A stretch of DNA of 64,000 nucleotides from Owenia fusiformis. Taxonomy: Eukaryota > Annelida > Polychaeta > Sabellida > Oweniidae. Location: positions 21,969,915 through 22,033,914 of the forward strand of contig CAIIXF020000001.1 in assembly GCA_903813345.2 (NCBI GenBank), read 5' to 3'. Position numbers and translations under genes: made by a program. The notes below the pieces were generated by a model. That model did no database searches and was not told the origin of the DNA. It was given only the letters and a program-made list of their open reading frames with translations. Positions 14,401 through 29,400 of this stretch are shown piece after piece; position 1 is the stretch's first letter; every line of letters begins with the position of its first letter.

Positions 14401-17400
14401 GGATGTTAACAACAAGGCAACCACAAGTGCAATATGCTGGATAACAGATATTCTGAGCTCTTACCAGTATATCCAGGTTTACAGATGCACACAAAACTAG
14501 GCTGAAGAGGTTTACATTCTGCATCATTTTTACAGGGGTCTTCAAAACACTTATTGATCACAATAGCCTTTGTAGATATTGCCTCTGAGATAATGTCATT
14601 CTGTATCATGTTCTCATATCCTTCACATTGGTTGATACTGGTAGAGCCAACACTTTGGGTCTTTACATTCATGGGGCACCTGAACACTGATGAAGCCCCT
14701 CTGTTGGGTTGGTAGTACCCTCTTGGACATGGGAAGCATGGTTCTAGGCCAGTTTTAGACACATATCCCGCAGGACACATTACTTTAAAGAAAAGATGTA
14801 TATTGAAATGAGAATATCAAAATACATGTATATAATTGGTTTAACTTTGCAGACAAGCTTTTATAGGTTCAACTTTAAATTGCATGACTCATATTGATTC
14901 TTCCTTCAGTGAAAGAAAACAATTAGGCATATCAAATAGTATTGATAATGACAATACTTTCAATTTCTGGTTACAAGTTATCACAATCAATAAAATGTGA
15001 AACACATTTGATTTATTACAGGTACATGTAAATCACACTTTACCTCCACATTGGGATTTTTGCCTTGCTCCCCGTCTCCAAGTTGTTTTATTCTCTTGAC
15101 ACTCCAGACACTGAAATTGGGCATAGTCGGGTTGAAAGTAACCCTTTTCACATGTCTGACATGGTTCTACTCCTGTCTCTGAGAAACTACCAGGTAAACA
15201 CTGAGCTGCAAATACATGAATAAGCCCTTTGTTAATTCATCATATAACTCATATATTTTACGGTGTTTTATTGACCTTCTAGAAAGGTACTGATGGAGGG
15301 CTTTGATCTCAAATGATGCCATTCATTTACAATTCTATAAGATGATAGGACTCTCCCTCTCCCTCTATTAAGTTACTGAATTCTGTAGTTATGAGTAGTC
15401 AGAATTGCATGCAAGAAAACTGGACCATTGAAAACATATTTGTTAAAAGAGTTGAAAAAGAGAAAAATCTCCTCTTATACTTCATGTACAAGTTAGTAGC
15501 CATACCTTTACATTGGCCTACAGTTTTAGATGAGTTTGACTTTGTTGATGTCTTATCTGGGCATACTAGGCAGGACAGTTGGCCTTCTTCTGGTTGGTAT
15601 GTGCCCCTAGTACACCCCTCGCATGTCTTGGAGATAACATTGAAATAGGTGCCTAGCGGGCAGGCAACTGGAAGAAAAGAATGAAATATGAAAATTAATG
15701 GAATTCATATAAATTTAACATGGAAAATTTGAAAAATCCCTAAAACAACAGGCGATTTTGTGAAAACAACTGGTGAAAATTGCCTGTTGCCTGCTGTTAA
15801 TGAAACCCTTGTGAAACTTACCACACATGTCAGAATTATTGAAGTGAAGCACGCTGCCTTGAGCACACATAAAGGCAGGGTGGTTAGGGTCAAATGTGAT
15901 GTCCCTTGATACCACTTTCTGATCCCCCTGGCCCAGGACTATCTCGCCTTTCATTGCCTTGCCTTCTAGTATGCTCTTGATATTGTTGATGGATTGCAGT
16001 AACTTCTTCTGTGATATACTGGTTGATGTGGCAGTGTTGTTAACATATTTGATAGATGCTAAAATGGAGAAATTGTGAATCATATGCACATTGTATTTGT
16101 TTATTTGAAAGTGTTTGCCATCAATTGCAATGTTGGGCTCTATTAGGGTACTGTATGTATTGCTTTAAGAGTAGTCATTACAACTTTATGCATTTTTTTT
16201 ATCCACAATCAGCTTTTGTTTGCTGTATTAAATCATAAAGTTTTTCAAACTTGATATACAATACATACCCTATATTTCCAAATAATAAGAAAGCACAAAG
16301 GGCAACATTAAAAATAATTACATTAATTTACAAGTAAAATCACATACTGTATGTTTGTCTTTGTAATTAAGATTATTGGTATATCTGTTTATATAAAGAA
16401 AATTAAGATATATTCCAAAAATATGTCTACTAAAACCAATTTAACTATTAATTAGACCAATGAAAACAAACTATTTCTTACATGAGCCATAATATGAATT
16501 TTTTTCAAGAAATTCCTCAATTTTCAAATAGAAAAGCCCAAAAGCCATTTAATTTACCTTCAATATTGAAGTCAACCTCAACTTGGTTTTTAAGTCCATC
16601 CTCTGATTTCTGTGTTGGAATAAGTTCTGGTGGTGAACGCCTCCTCCTGTATGGGAGGACGTTGATAGCATTGCTTATCTCTATTGAAAAAGAGAAACTA
16701 TAGTTAAATATACTGATTACTGTCTATACGAGCATGGTCATAGGAAAACCGGTTTGATCACAAAAATTAAAATTGTGCTACAGAGCCAAAAATGTGCCCA
16801 AGGAGATTCACCATCATATTACAGAAAAATATTTTTAGAAAGAATGCAAAAGGTTGTTTCATTACATATCTGGTTGTTTAAAACATATATGGGAATGTTG
16901 TATTTTCATTTATACCTGTATAATGAGTGAATGCATGTAATAAATGACAGAACATGTGATTTCTTTTAATCCCAATGTTAAAGATGCAATATAAGTGTGA
17001 CACTTCACAAGAAGATTACAGTATATTTGAAAGTATTATTCCAAAATTAAAGGTGTTGTACTTTTGGGTCGCCTGGTTATAAGTAAGTAATAATGTAGAA
17101 GTACATGTAATTATGTTTACCTTCGTCAATCCTCTCAAGACATTCTGTGAATATATCATTAATTTCACAGTTTACATCTTGTTCACAGCCATCTTGAATC
17201 TAGGAAATCAAATATTTGTGAAAATTAGTCTTTATATATGCATGGCCAGAACAGGAGAAGAACAGTAGAGAAGGAAATAGGATCAGATAAAATCAGAATT
17301 TCTCATGACTTGAAATTATTCAGACTATCTGTCATTGAAATGCAGAAATGCTTCATTTCAACTTTTAAGCATTTATTCATTGAATTGACTGCATTCAAGT

Positions 17401-20400
17401 TTTCAACAGTAATTAATGTATGACGATACCTGTAGATTCATGATTTCCTCAAACATTGTCTCCAGTTGGTTTTGCACTAGTCTGTCATCACACCTGTCTT
17501 GAGAGTCGAATATGACAGTGCCTGATTGTATAACATTGTTTGATACAAATGATTCTGAAAATAACAAGTTAAGTCAAACATGACAGTGCCTGATTGTATA
17601 ACATTGTTTGATACAAATGATTCTGAAAATAACAAGTTAAGTCAAACATGACAGTGCCTGATTGTATAACATTGTTTGATACAAATGATTCTGAAAATAA
17701 CAAGTTAAGTCAAACATGACAGTGCCTGATTGTATAACATTGTTTGATACAAATGATTCTGAAAATAACAAGTTAAGTCAAACATGACAGTGCCTGATTG
17801 TATAACATTGTTTGATACAAATGATTCTGAAAATAACAAGTTAAGTCAAACATGACAGTGCCTGATTGTATAACATTGTTTGATACAAATGATTCTGAAA
17901 ATAACAAGTTAAGTCAAACATGACAGTGCCTGATTGTATAACATTGTTTGATACAAATGATTCTGAAAATAACAAGTTAAGTCAAACATGACAGTGCCTG
18001 ATTGTATAACATTGTTTGATACAAATGATTCTGAAAATAACAAGTTAAGTCAAACATGATAGTGCCTGATTGTATAACATTGTTTGATACAAATGATTCT
18101 GAAAATAACAAGTTAAGTCAAACATGACAGTGCCTGATTGTATAACATTGTTTGATACAAATGATTCTGAAAATAACAAGTTAAGTCAAACATGACAGTG
18201 CCTGATTGTATAACATTGTTTGATACAAATGATTCTGAAAATAACAAGTAAAGTGAAATATGACAGTGCCTGATTGTATAACATTGTTTGATACAAATGA
18301 TTCTGAAAATAACAAGTAAAGTGAAATATGACAGTGCCTGATTGTATAACATTGTTTGATACAAATGATTCTGAAAATAACAAGTAAAGTGAAATATGAA
18401 AGTGCCTGATTGTATAACATTGTTTGATACAAATGATTCTGAAAATAACAAGTATATAGTGGAAAACACTGCAGCATAGCACCTAACATTCTTTGATACA
18501 CACAATTCTGAAAATCACAAGTCCAGTGAAAATAACAGGGCTTGACTATATTAACATTATTCACTTGGAATTATTTTTGAAATCAAAAATAGAAAAAAAA
18601 ATATTACTCAAGATATACAATTTGTTCCAAGATTAGTTGATAAAAGATCATAATGAAGAGTTATACTTGTAAATGGGAACATAAATATGCTGAGATCGCT
18701 GGTGATCAAGAGCTACATGTTATCTACCAGTAAAAGTAATTGTCTTTAAATGAGTGGGAGTAGTTGTTTTCTGTATTCTTGACTTCTAAGAAAGTATAAC
18801 CACTGAAAAACACAAAACAAAGACCAACCTGCGCAATCTGGGAAAGGCATTTGTTCCTCAGGTTCCCAAATACCACTTGAGACTTCACACTCATATGACG
18901 GAGCAGGTTCTATTGCAAAGTCATAGCCTCCCATGCATTCCAGGACACACACATATCTCGTATCTGTAGTTGCTGCGCAGATAGCAACACCATTCACAGG
19001 ATCCTGTGGATAGGCACATTTATGCGCTGGAATATAATAAAAAATGACTGATATATATGGGTTGCATGATTCAGTGTCTTTGTAAATGAAGGAACTTTTG
19101 TTCTAAATAATTATAACTTGCAATAAAAGGCATTTTTCACAGTTATTTGTGTTTTTTTTACTTTCAGAATTTTGTCTAAAATTTTCATGTTCAACTACAA
19201 GTTTGTAATTTTGTTTCCACATTCAGTTACTTTGCTGTCTTATAATTCTAAAATCAAGGATGCTATTTTCTTAAAATGATGCCCTTTGGAGTTTCTCAAT
19301 ATTCATTCACCATGCTGATTTGGAAATGTGACTATAATGGCCTTACGTTGTACAAAAATCTCAATGATACATGTGTTGTTGTTGCCGGAGCTATCTGTAG
19401 CAGTATACGTCACAAGATGGAACCCTACAGGATATTCACCAAACCCATTGTCTTGAACTACTTTAGGTTCTTCTCCAGAGTTATCAGAAAATTCTGGAAT
19501 TTCCCAGGTAATGTCTTTTGCAGTCCCATGAGTTGCGATAAATGGTTCTGGTGAGATGCAGTAGTCAACACGAGGTGGTTGGGTATCTAAAAAGTCATTA
19601 GTATTCATTCGTAATTATCTTTTAACTCTGAGGTGATCATCTAGAACAGTTCACTCTGACTAGAACCAGTTACAGAGCCATAGTCTGATTGGTCTAAACA
19701 TATGCAATAAGTAAGTTTTGAAAGTATAGACAAAGTTTACATCCTTTACATGAATTTATGATGATAGATATAATTAAGTGCAAACACATTTGCTCACCAA
19801 TGACTTTGATCGTGAATTGACATGTTCCGGAGTTTCCAGTAGGATCAGTTGCAGTATAAGCAATCTCATTGGTTCCTATTGGGAACTTATTTGGAGGTTC
19901 AACTGCTGGAACTACTTTCATTGCAGGTAGATATCCCGAGTTGTCAATGGCAACAGGAACTGTCCAGCGCACCATTGCACCATTGTCATCTTCATCCGCA
20001 TCAACCTTGATATCACTTGGGCAGTGAAACACTGGGGGGCTCTCATCTGGAATACAAAATGCATTATAAAGATATAATGACAATGATATTCACTCAGTGT
20101 ACAATATGACCAATAGAGCAAGCCAAAACAATTCAATAATTACAAATTTACAGGTTACTTTTTGATAAAGAAAACAAGTTGATTGTAATAGATGATACAT
20201 GCATTGAATACCAATTGTTTTACAATATAAATATTTTGCATCTACGATTCATCGTATAATGACAATGATATTCAGTGCACAATATGACCAACAGAGCAAG
20301 CCAAAAGAGTTCAATAATTACAGATTTACAGGTTACTTTTTGATAAAGAAAACAAGTTGATTGTAATAAATGATACATGCATTGAATACCAATTGTTTTA

Positions 20401-23400
20401 CAATATAAATATTTTGCATCTATGATTCATTGTACAAGCAAAATTCCCAGTATGAACTTACCAATACATTCAGTCCTTGTCTCCTGTGACCATTTACCAC
20501 TTGTACTGCATTGCTTTGTGTATGGTCCCTCCCTTCTATATCCAGGATCACACTTCATCCTACATATACTACCAGATGGCATATCTTGTTTGCTGCATTT
20601 TGATGGCTCCATATTGCCATCTTTCAATGCAGGTAGTACCCGACATTTTATCTCTGAAAGCACATATTTCTCAACATTTAAAAATGAGCAATTCTGCATT
20701 ATTTTATTGGTTGCTTTTTTAGCAATTTGGTATTCATTTTGTTTATTTGCGACTGTTTCATTTATAATTCACATGATATAGTTATAGCTCGTATTGTTGA
20801 GGCTTATGCAGTAATTTGCCTCCCCCAATTACATTTATTACAAAAATTATGTTTAGAATCGAAAGTACTCGGCAAAAAATACAGGCAGACATTCCCATGG
20901 TCTGTCAGATAACCTATCTGCCATACTGAAACATAATCAATCATTAATGGGATGGAGGTCCATGGGTCATGGTAGTATTTAATCCTTATGAACGAAGCAT
21001 ATGTTATTCATTTTTCTAATTCTTAGATATGTTTGGCATACATTCAGGCAATAAGGGGGCCAATAAGTGTGCAGCACAAATATGCAGACAAATGATGAGA
21101 GATACCCTTTGCATTCGTTTGACTTCGCTTCTCAAAAGAGAGCTTCATTATAACTAGACTCTGCGCGCAGGGTAGATGAGAGAAGAAATAAAATAGGAGT
21201 ACAGAGACAATTTGTCATTGATTCAAAAGACACAATTAATAGACAAAAGAAAAAGAAATAATCTTGACTAACATCATTCCAAAGTTGTGTAAAATCATGA
21301 AAATTGATGTATCTTTCCTTGAATTGAACAGATAAAGTATTCACATCAAAATTTGAAAACATGATTGCCACTATTTACCATACGGGCACTCAATCCATTG
21401 CCCAATAGGCATCTATTTTTCCAAGTTCATTGCCAAGAGTGAAAAGTGATTGCCATTGACAGTTAGGCAGCTGTGAGTTCAGAACCCTGAGCACATGACA
21501 ATTTTTTTTACTTAACAATTTATAAGATATCTACTATGGAGAATTGAAAATATGGATGTAAGACATCGTTACCAAAGATTCTAAATATCTGATAGATCTA
21601 TCTATTGTTTGATAGTCTCAGCTACTGAGATGTAAAGAGATTATACATAAAATAAGGTAGTTTTTGCTGGGTGGTTCTGGTTCAAAGGATTATCTACTGG
21701 TTGGCTAATTGTTACCTTTAAAAGGTACATGGGCTTAAACCAGTCTCTGATGTGTTAAAAATCACTATTCTTGTGATAATTGATATGAGTTGATATCATT
21801 GACAGGAAATAAAATCTTTATAATGTCTATCAAACCTGATAATTAGGATGGAGTCTGACTTTATAATTTCAGTGATAATTGCTTGACGTCATTGATATCT
21901 CCACATTAAATTTTATAGTTGAAATAACATCATTGAATATGTTTACATTCATTATTTCATGATTAGTGAGTGGGTGATTTTATTTTGCTGAGACATTTAA
22001 AATTTTACAGAATCCTAAAATACTCAACTGTTCCTCAAATTAACAAATTGATGTTTAACACTATAGTGTCACAACCTGTAACATTTGAAACCATGCTTCA
22101 CTTATTAAGCATTGATGCCTCTTGAATTAGGTAATTATAACAACAACAGAAACATTGATTTAAAATATCTGGTACTGTTACTTACCTCTGCATTTTGCTT
22201 TGATACCATTCCACATTCCGATCCCGATACATCTTCGTTGTTTCGAGCCAATCAGTTTGTATCCTTTGATGCACCTGATATGACACGTTGTCCCGAATGA
22301 GAAGTCATCTTTATCACACATCAGTTCTCCGTTCTTAGGCTTCTTCAGAGGCTTACACGTCTTGACTGCAGAAAAATTACAACTTATTATTATAATGAAG
22401 AGTATTCTCATTTGTATTTTATAATGGCTCATATTAACCATCATGTTAATGTATACTTTCAACATGTACTTTAGTCTGGAATATTTATTTGTTTGATTTT
22501 TGTGGTACCAAGATAACGAATATCTGAGGATATCTGTAGATATGAGGTTAGTATATTCCCTTGATGACCTGACTGAGTATGGCTTCAAATCATGTACGTA
22601 TCCAGGTCAAGTGGCAGTTTTTATTCTTAGATTTCATGATAGAAGAAATAATGAGATAGTGATAGTGCAATATTCTACAGAGATAGAGAGGAAACTGCGT
22701 GAAGCAATTTATTTTCTTCTTTAGAATTGCACTTGCCATTAAGGGTTCATATGCCAGTTCCTGACATACCAACTGATTTCATTTCCTCAGAAAACATTTT
22801 AAATTGAAGATCGGGTTTATTATTAGATATCTTGGATTCTTGTGGATTTTAGAAAAAATAATGTCTGAAAATAGAGATGATGATGCTCTTCTAAATAATT
22901 AAAATGAAACTTAAAACCTTGGAAAGATTAACATGGGATCAGCGTATGTGATGGGAAAGTTGAAGAATCAGTCATATAATGTAGATCGATGCTTTTCACA
23001 TCTGGGTCAATTTTTTGCTACGATTTGCAGTTCTATTCTATGATACCAAAACACTTCTTTCTTGGAAAACTGTTTATTTGACAGGTTTAATTGCTACTAA
23101 AATGGCTAAACCTGTAAAAATGCTTTATGGAGAAAAAATCTTAAAGTACAATATTCACATACTAAATTCTACTAAATGGTAAGTCGGAAGATAGGCTGAG
23201 AGAGTACACTAAAAAGAAAGGGAGTCATAAATGGAATGAAACAAATCAGTTCAAAGAGTCAGAATGAAGAATGGTAAATTGCTAGAGAAATAGGTACAGT
23301 TTGGCCAAAGGCAAGGTTCCAAACAGTTATTTGCATACTTGAAATCTTATAAGAAGCACTTGGTTGAAATTGTACCAAATGACAAGACACTTCATCTCTG

Positions 23401-26400
23401 AGATAAGTATGGATTATATTGAACGCTATCTGCTAATACAAAGAAATGCCGAAATGAATAGGTTTGTTTTGTTATAAATTCATGTAAATAGATCTATCTA
23501 TTGTTTGATAGTCGCAGCTATTGAGATGTAAACAGATAGTATATAAAATTATAAGGTAGTTATATATTGCTGGGTGTCTCTTTTGTTCATGTTATTTATA
23601 CGGACAAAAGCTGATTTCAAAAATCGAACACAATGGCTCGCAGTTATATAAGAATACAGTATATACATTCATGATAATTGGCAAATTCAAAAATGTTTTG
23701 CGATTGTCATACTAAGTATATAAATAATGTAGATGACTAACTTGATTGAAACAGCTACAACTAATGCAAGTTTACCATCGTTACATCGATTTAATTAATG
23801 AGACAAATGCATTCTGGTTCTGTTGATTTGATACAGGTGCCAGGTGTGCTTGATAATTGTGTAAAACAGATAAGTTCTCATTTTTACTGCCACATTTGGA
23901 GTACCTGTGTGGCCTGTAAAACCATTTGTTTCTGTTAATGTGTATGATGTAAAGAAATGGTGCAATCAATTTTTGTAGTTGACCTCTCAATTATGAATGC
24001 ATTTTCAGAAATCAGCTGGTGATTGTTCCATGTAACACAGCATTCCTAAATAATGGTTATCAGTTGAGATTAGGTGTCTAAATAAGTATCCTTGTTAAGA
24101 TTTAAAAATCAAAAGTCATTTTTTGAAATCAAAATTAAACTTTAAGAAATACTTTTGAATTACTTATTTCTACTGCCACAATATTATTTTCTTAAAATGA
24201 TGAATATAAGAAATCTTGTTACCTTCACAAACTGCTGGGGAACCTGACCACATGCCGTCATCTTGACATATTGTCACGCTGCTTCCAATAAGGTCATAAC
24301 CTGGTTTACACTTTACCCCACATACGGCATTGTAGACATTCTTGCACGTTTTGCTCACGAAATAACCATTTTTAGGCGGTTTTAGATTAGGGCATCTCAA
24401 GGCTATACGACGGTAACAAAAAATAAAACTGAGATTCAGCGATAGCGTTACAATTATAAGTAATTCAAGAAATTTTATGAATTGGTTCATTTTTATCGAG
24501 ACCATTTTTTGTTAATTGTTTATGTTAACTATCCATTTTATTCAACAAAGTGTTATATCCTTTTTCCCATATTTTAGTATCAGTGGTCATCCATGGTTTT
24601 ATTAGTTGATCTTGCTGGTCAGAAGTATTTCCTGCATTTTGTAGATTATTTGTGGAGGTAGTGTCAGTTAACAGTGCAGTGTGTCTAATCAATGTAACTG
24701 ACAAACTGTGGTCAGAGTGGAGAGCTCTGGAGTGAGCACACATAAAGACAAGGGTGTGAAATTAAAATGGACCTGTTATTTTGAACTCAGATAAAAGTGA
24801 AATAATTCTGAATTTTGATTTTCATTTTTCATGTGTTTCCCTTTGTGTATTTTCAGGCTCAAGTTTGACCATAGTGACATGCTGTATAACAATGCACGTT
24901 AAAATCATAAGAAAATGCAACTTCGAACTGCTACTGTTGTTACCAAGAACAATATCCTTATACCAGAAGAACTTGAAGGAGGTGTGAAAATTTGCGGAGA
25001 ATGATCAGTCCCTTATCACTGTGTGTTGGGGCACTAGCAGACAGAGGTTTTATTGCCTATCTAGTAGTAATCCTCTTCAGATTATCTTCCACTTCTGGTG
25101 GATCAGACTGAATATTGGACTCTAATCCTTTGCACCAAATTTTCTCTGTGTAGGCTCATGTTATAAGAAAATTTTTGGAGTTTTTGGACACCAAATATAC
25201 ATACATAAAGAGACCACAAATATACTTATTAAAGAGACCACAAATAATATTAGATATTATGATGATTGAGTAATTCACTTAGTCATTTAGCTCCTCAAAT
25301 GTATTTGCACATATTTATTTCAAATACAATGTATTATTGCTTTAATGCATGCTCTGATACATGTACTACAGAACATACCTATGTAATCATTTGTAAAACA
25401 CATATGTGCATATTGAACTATTTAGATATCTAAAACAGATTCTTAATGTCAATTTCTTTATTGCGAAGTGCGGCATTTGTGGTCATTAGTGTGTGAGGTA
25501 TTATATAGAATTGCAATACATGTCAATCTGTTTAGCATTAACAGATAAGAGATAATAAATATTATCTTAATGAGTTGCTGAAATCTTGCATTTTGTGTTA
25601 ATTTTAGAAGAATAAAAGTTTAGTATCAACAATTACAGGTGTACCCTTAAAGATTGTGTGTACATTAAAACCTGTCTAATTAGAACACCTCTGGGACTGG
25701 TCAAAAGTGTTCAGATTATCAGATATTAACATTTTAATGTTTTATTTATCATGTCAGTCAAAAATGAAATAATTTGGGACTGTGAAAAAGTGTTCCCATT
25801 GAGAGGTGTTTGGATTAGAGAGGTGTTCAGATATACAGGTTTCGCTGTAGTTTGCAGGAACATTTGCAATCTATTGTATCATTGGGCCTCATGTACCATG
25901 ACAAAACTAGATTGTCTAACAATGTTTGGATATTGAAGAAAGATTTAACATTTTCCAATGAGTACAGTATTTACAATGTTAAAGGCTCCATGTAGATTTC
26001 AAAAATATTTGTAATTATTCAAATATGATTTTTCATGACTTCTCTGAGATATGTTTAAAAAAAAGTAAAATTTAAAACAGAAGTTTTCGGTATTTTGATT
26101 ATGAAATATTTGAATTTCCCAGATGGTTTTCCCTTATAATTTATTAAACATGTTTAGAAAGCTCAAGTAGATTTAGAATTGTTCACTAAAACAGGATTTG
26201 CTTGTACCATAACACATTTAAATATGGTATATACATTTATTTAGTTGATGCTGCCACTTGTGAACAAAATGTACAAAAAAATATTCAAAAGCTTGCATTT
26301 AATTTTGAACCATGCATATGATGCCGCCATGCATGGTTATACTGCAATTTGATTGGTCAAAAGTGACAATGTATGCCTAGATATGTGAAATTGCTTACCT

Positions 26401-29400
26401 GTGCAGGTCAGCTCACCATCAGCAATGTATCCTCTCTTACATATACAGCTATGTATTGAGACACTTCCCAGTGATGACACATGGTTCACATCTGGACACG
26501 CTGTGCAGTTGCCATCCAGACCTTGTCCTGTGTAGTTCTTGTAGGTGCCTGATGGACACTCTGAAATTGGATGTTTAATTATATTGCTGCACCTCAAAAT
26601 TACCAGATTGTTTAGATAACACAAACTTCAGAACTTAATCAACAAATAATTCCCAAAAAATGATTTTGATATGGAGATCAATTGCATGCCACTGGCTGAC
26701 TGGGTTATTTTTCTGTACCTAAAAAACATGTGAACTTGAAATATCAAGGAATACACATGTATTGCAGCTTTTCAAGATAGAAACTGTAAAATATTAGGTA
26801 CCTTTGCAGCCTCCTGCTAGGCCATCCCCATAGAAACCCTCCATGCAGAAGCACTCGTATTGGCCTGTATGTGTGCCACATCTACACATTGCATGTTCAT
26901 CGCAACAATCTGCCCCTGGGGGACATAGACTGTCACATTTAGACTTGTTCTGTATTATATAACTGCCTGTGTGCAGATCTGAAATTCAGAAGAGGGTCAT
27001 TATTAAATGTTGGAATCTTGTAAAATTCTTTTGAGTTCTTTCTTTCATTTTTTTCGAAGCCTGTGTTGTATACTAGACATAATAATAATTTTCATAATAA
27101 AAATGTTCAATGATGGTTCTTTATGATTTTGCATTTGACCATGACTGAAAGAAGTATTTTGATAATAGATAATTTGATGATTATATTATAAACATGTATA
27201 GTGTATTTATTTATTACATTGATATAACAAAAGATAGAAATATTTCACCTTCATGTAAAGCTCTTCTTGCCAGTGCCTCAAATTCCTCAAAACTGTCCAA
27301 GATATAACAATGTTCATTTGTTGGCTTTGATGCCATGTCTCTCAGCTCTGCAACATTACCGTTTCTAATCCCAAATGTGAAAATTTTAATTCCCTTGTCA
27401 CGTAAAAGTTTGGCTTCAGGTCTAGGGTCTCCTGCATTGGAATAGCCATCTGTTATTAGGAAGACAGCTTTGGCTGCTTGTGGACGAGCTGATTTTAATA
27501 CTTTCTGAAAATATTTGTTCGGTTTTAATTCAGCTTAAATGCTACACAAATAATGTATGCTAACGCTTAATTGAAATAAAAACTAAAAGATAAATTACAC
27601 TCATGTACTGTAGGCTCTATTTTCAATTTCAAAATGCAATCAATTTTTGTAAAATATAAAGTAGCTGTAAGTGGTAAGAATAAAGCTATATCTGGCTAAA
27701 AGTGGTCATCTCAGTATAAATAATGAAGAGCAAGGGTCAGAGGAGGTTTTATAATATAAAGTCTTAGATTTTATAAAATTTAAAGGGGCAGTATCAGCAA
27801 TAATGCAGTTTAGAAGAAAAAAGGATCAAATAATAATTGAAACATGTTACTCAAACAACCAATCAAATATGATACAAAGCTTGATTTGCATTGACATTGA
27901 AGTAAAAAAAGATTTGCGTAGAAAACAGCATTTGAAGTTCAGAGATCGTTTGAAGTGCTTGCACAGGGTACAAGCTTTGAAATAACTCTTGATTGAAAAG
28001 ATGGTGACACTTCTATCACAAATGAATGAATCATGAAATACAAATACCTTTGCCATCTTTCATTGACAGTAGATAGAAAACTGAGGGCATCAGGCCGCCA
28101 CGGGCCGCCACGGGCCCGGGGCTTTCAAAATCTCTGAAGATGAGCAGGAGATATTGATGAGCAGGAGATAAATTAATTGAATGGGGATTAGGAGATAAAT
28201 TAATTGGATGGGGCTTTCATCTTAAATGGGTGAGAGATAAGATACGCATGACATCATTGTTATCTTAAATGGGTGAGAGATAAGATGCGCATGACATCAT
28301 TGTTATCTTAAATGGGTGAGAAATGTATTTCTTGGACTGAATAGTAAAGTACAAAATAAATCCCTTTAATATTATTTTAAATTTGGTATAATCCATTAAC
28401 AGTGTTTACAATTCTACTTTCAATATTAACCCAACATTGAAAAGAATCAATAATCCTATTGAGCTGGTCAAACAAATACTGTTGGCATAAAAGGAAAGAG
28501 AACTGGATTTTGGATTAAATATGAGTACAGATGAAAAGGTTTATTTATTTAAGTCCTATATTGAATTGACCGTTGAAAAGGTTTATTTATTTAAGTTCTA
28601 TATTGAATTGACCATTTGATCTTACTCTACTTGATTTCAACAATAATGGTCTTTTAATGTAATAATTGAATGTTGACATTTAACTGTGTCATCACAATGT
28701 TAATCCTTCATATTCTAGAACATCTTTTGTTTAATGTGTTAATCCTTTTTTCTAGAATGATCTAGAGTATATGACATCATCATTTTATGACCTAAGTTTC
28801 TTAAAAAATACATGACATCATGCCCTAAAATAGAATTTGACATCATTTTTACCATATAAAAATCTCCAAAAAGTGTGTGGACCATTTATGAACATGGTAG
28901 TAAACAACTGGTGATTTAGACATATCTGTATGCATGTTTAAGGTAAGTCCTAAATATTCTGTACATGATATTCAATAACACAACATCTAAATGCAGTAGG
29001 ATCATATATGTTCCAATTTCTTTGATTAGTTGTTATATATGAATTGTATTTTATGTAAATAATTTCGTAGAAATTGAGCGAATTGTATTTTATGTAAATA
29101 ATTTCAATGAAATTGAGGGTAAATAATTTAGTAGAAATTGAGAGAATTTAGTATTGTGACATGGTCGAATACTTTAATTATCATGTACAAATATTAACTG
29201 ATGTTCACAAGTATTGTTCATCTGGAAGGTTCCAGAAGTTTGACAGAAAAATCTATTGAATGTATGTTAAGAATATAAATAATCTTTCAACTTTCTAATC
29301 TGGAATGGTCAATAACAACAAGAACTACATTAATTCACGACATCAGTTTCTAAGAATATCACGACATCAGATGTTGATAAGAAGATGATATTGATGCCAC

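Noticed and set aside
17514-18450. CRISPR-like regular array
   Set aside because: The whole 68-bp unit is repeated without unique spacers, in a eukaryotic intron; it is a simple tandem repeat.
18113-18564. Three overlapping minus-strand ORFs of about 100-130 codons
   Set aside because: They read through the 68-bp tandem array in shifted frames; the repeating peptide is an artefact of the satellite. Only the true exon 11 copy is supported.
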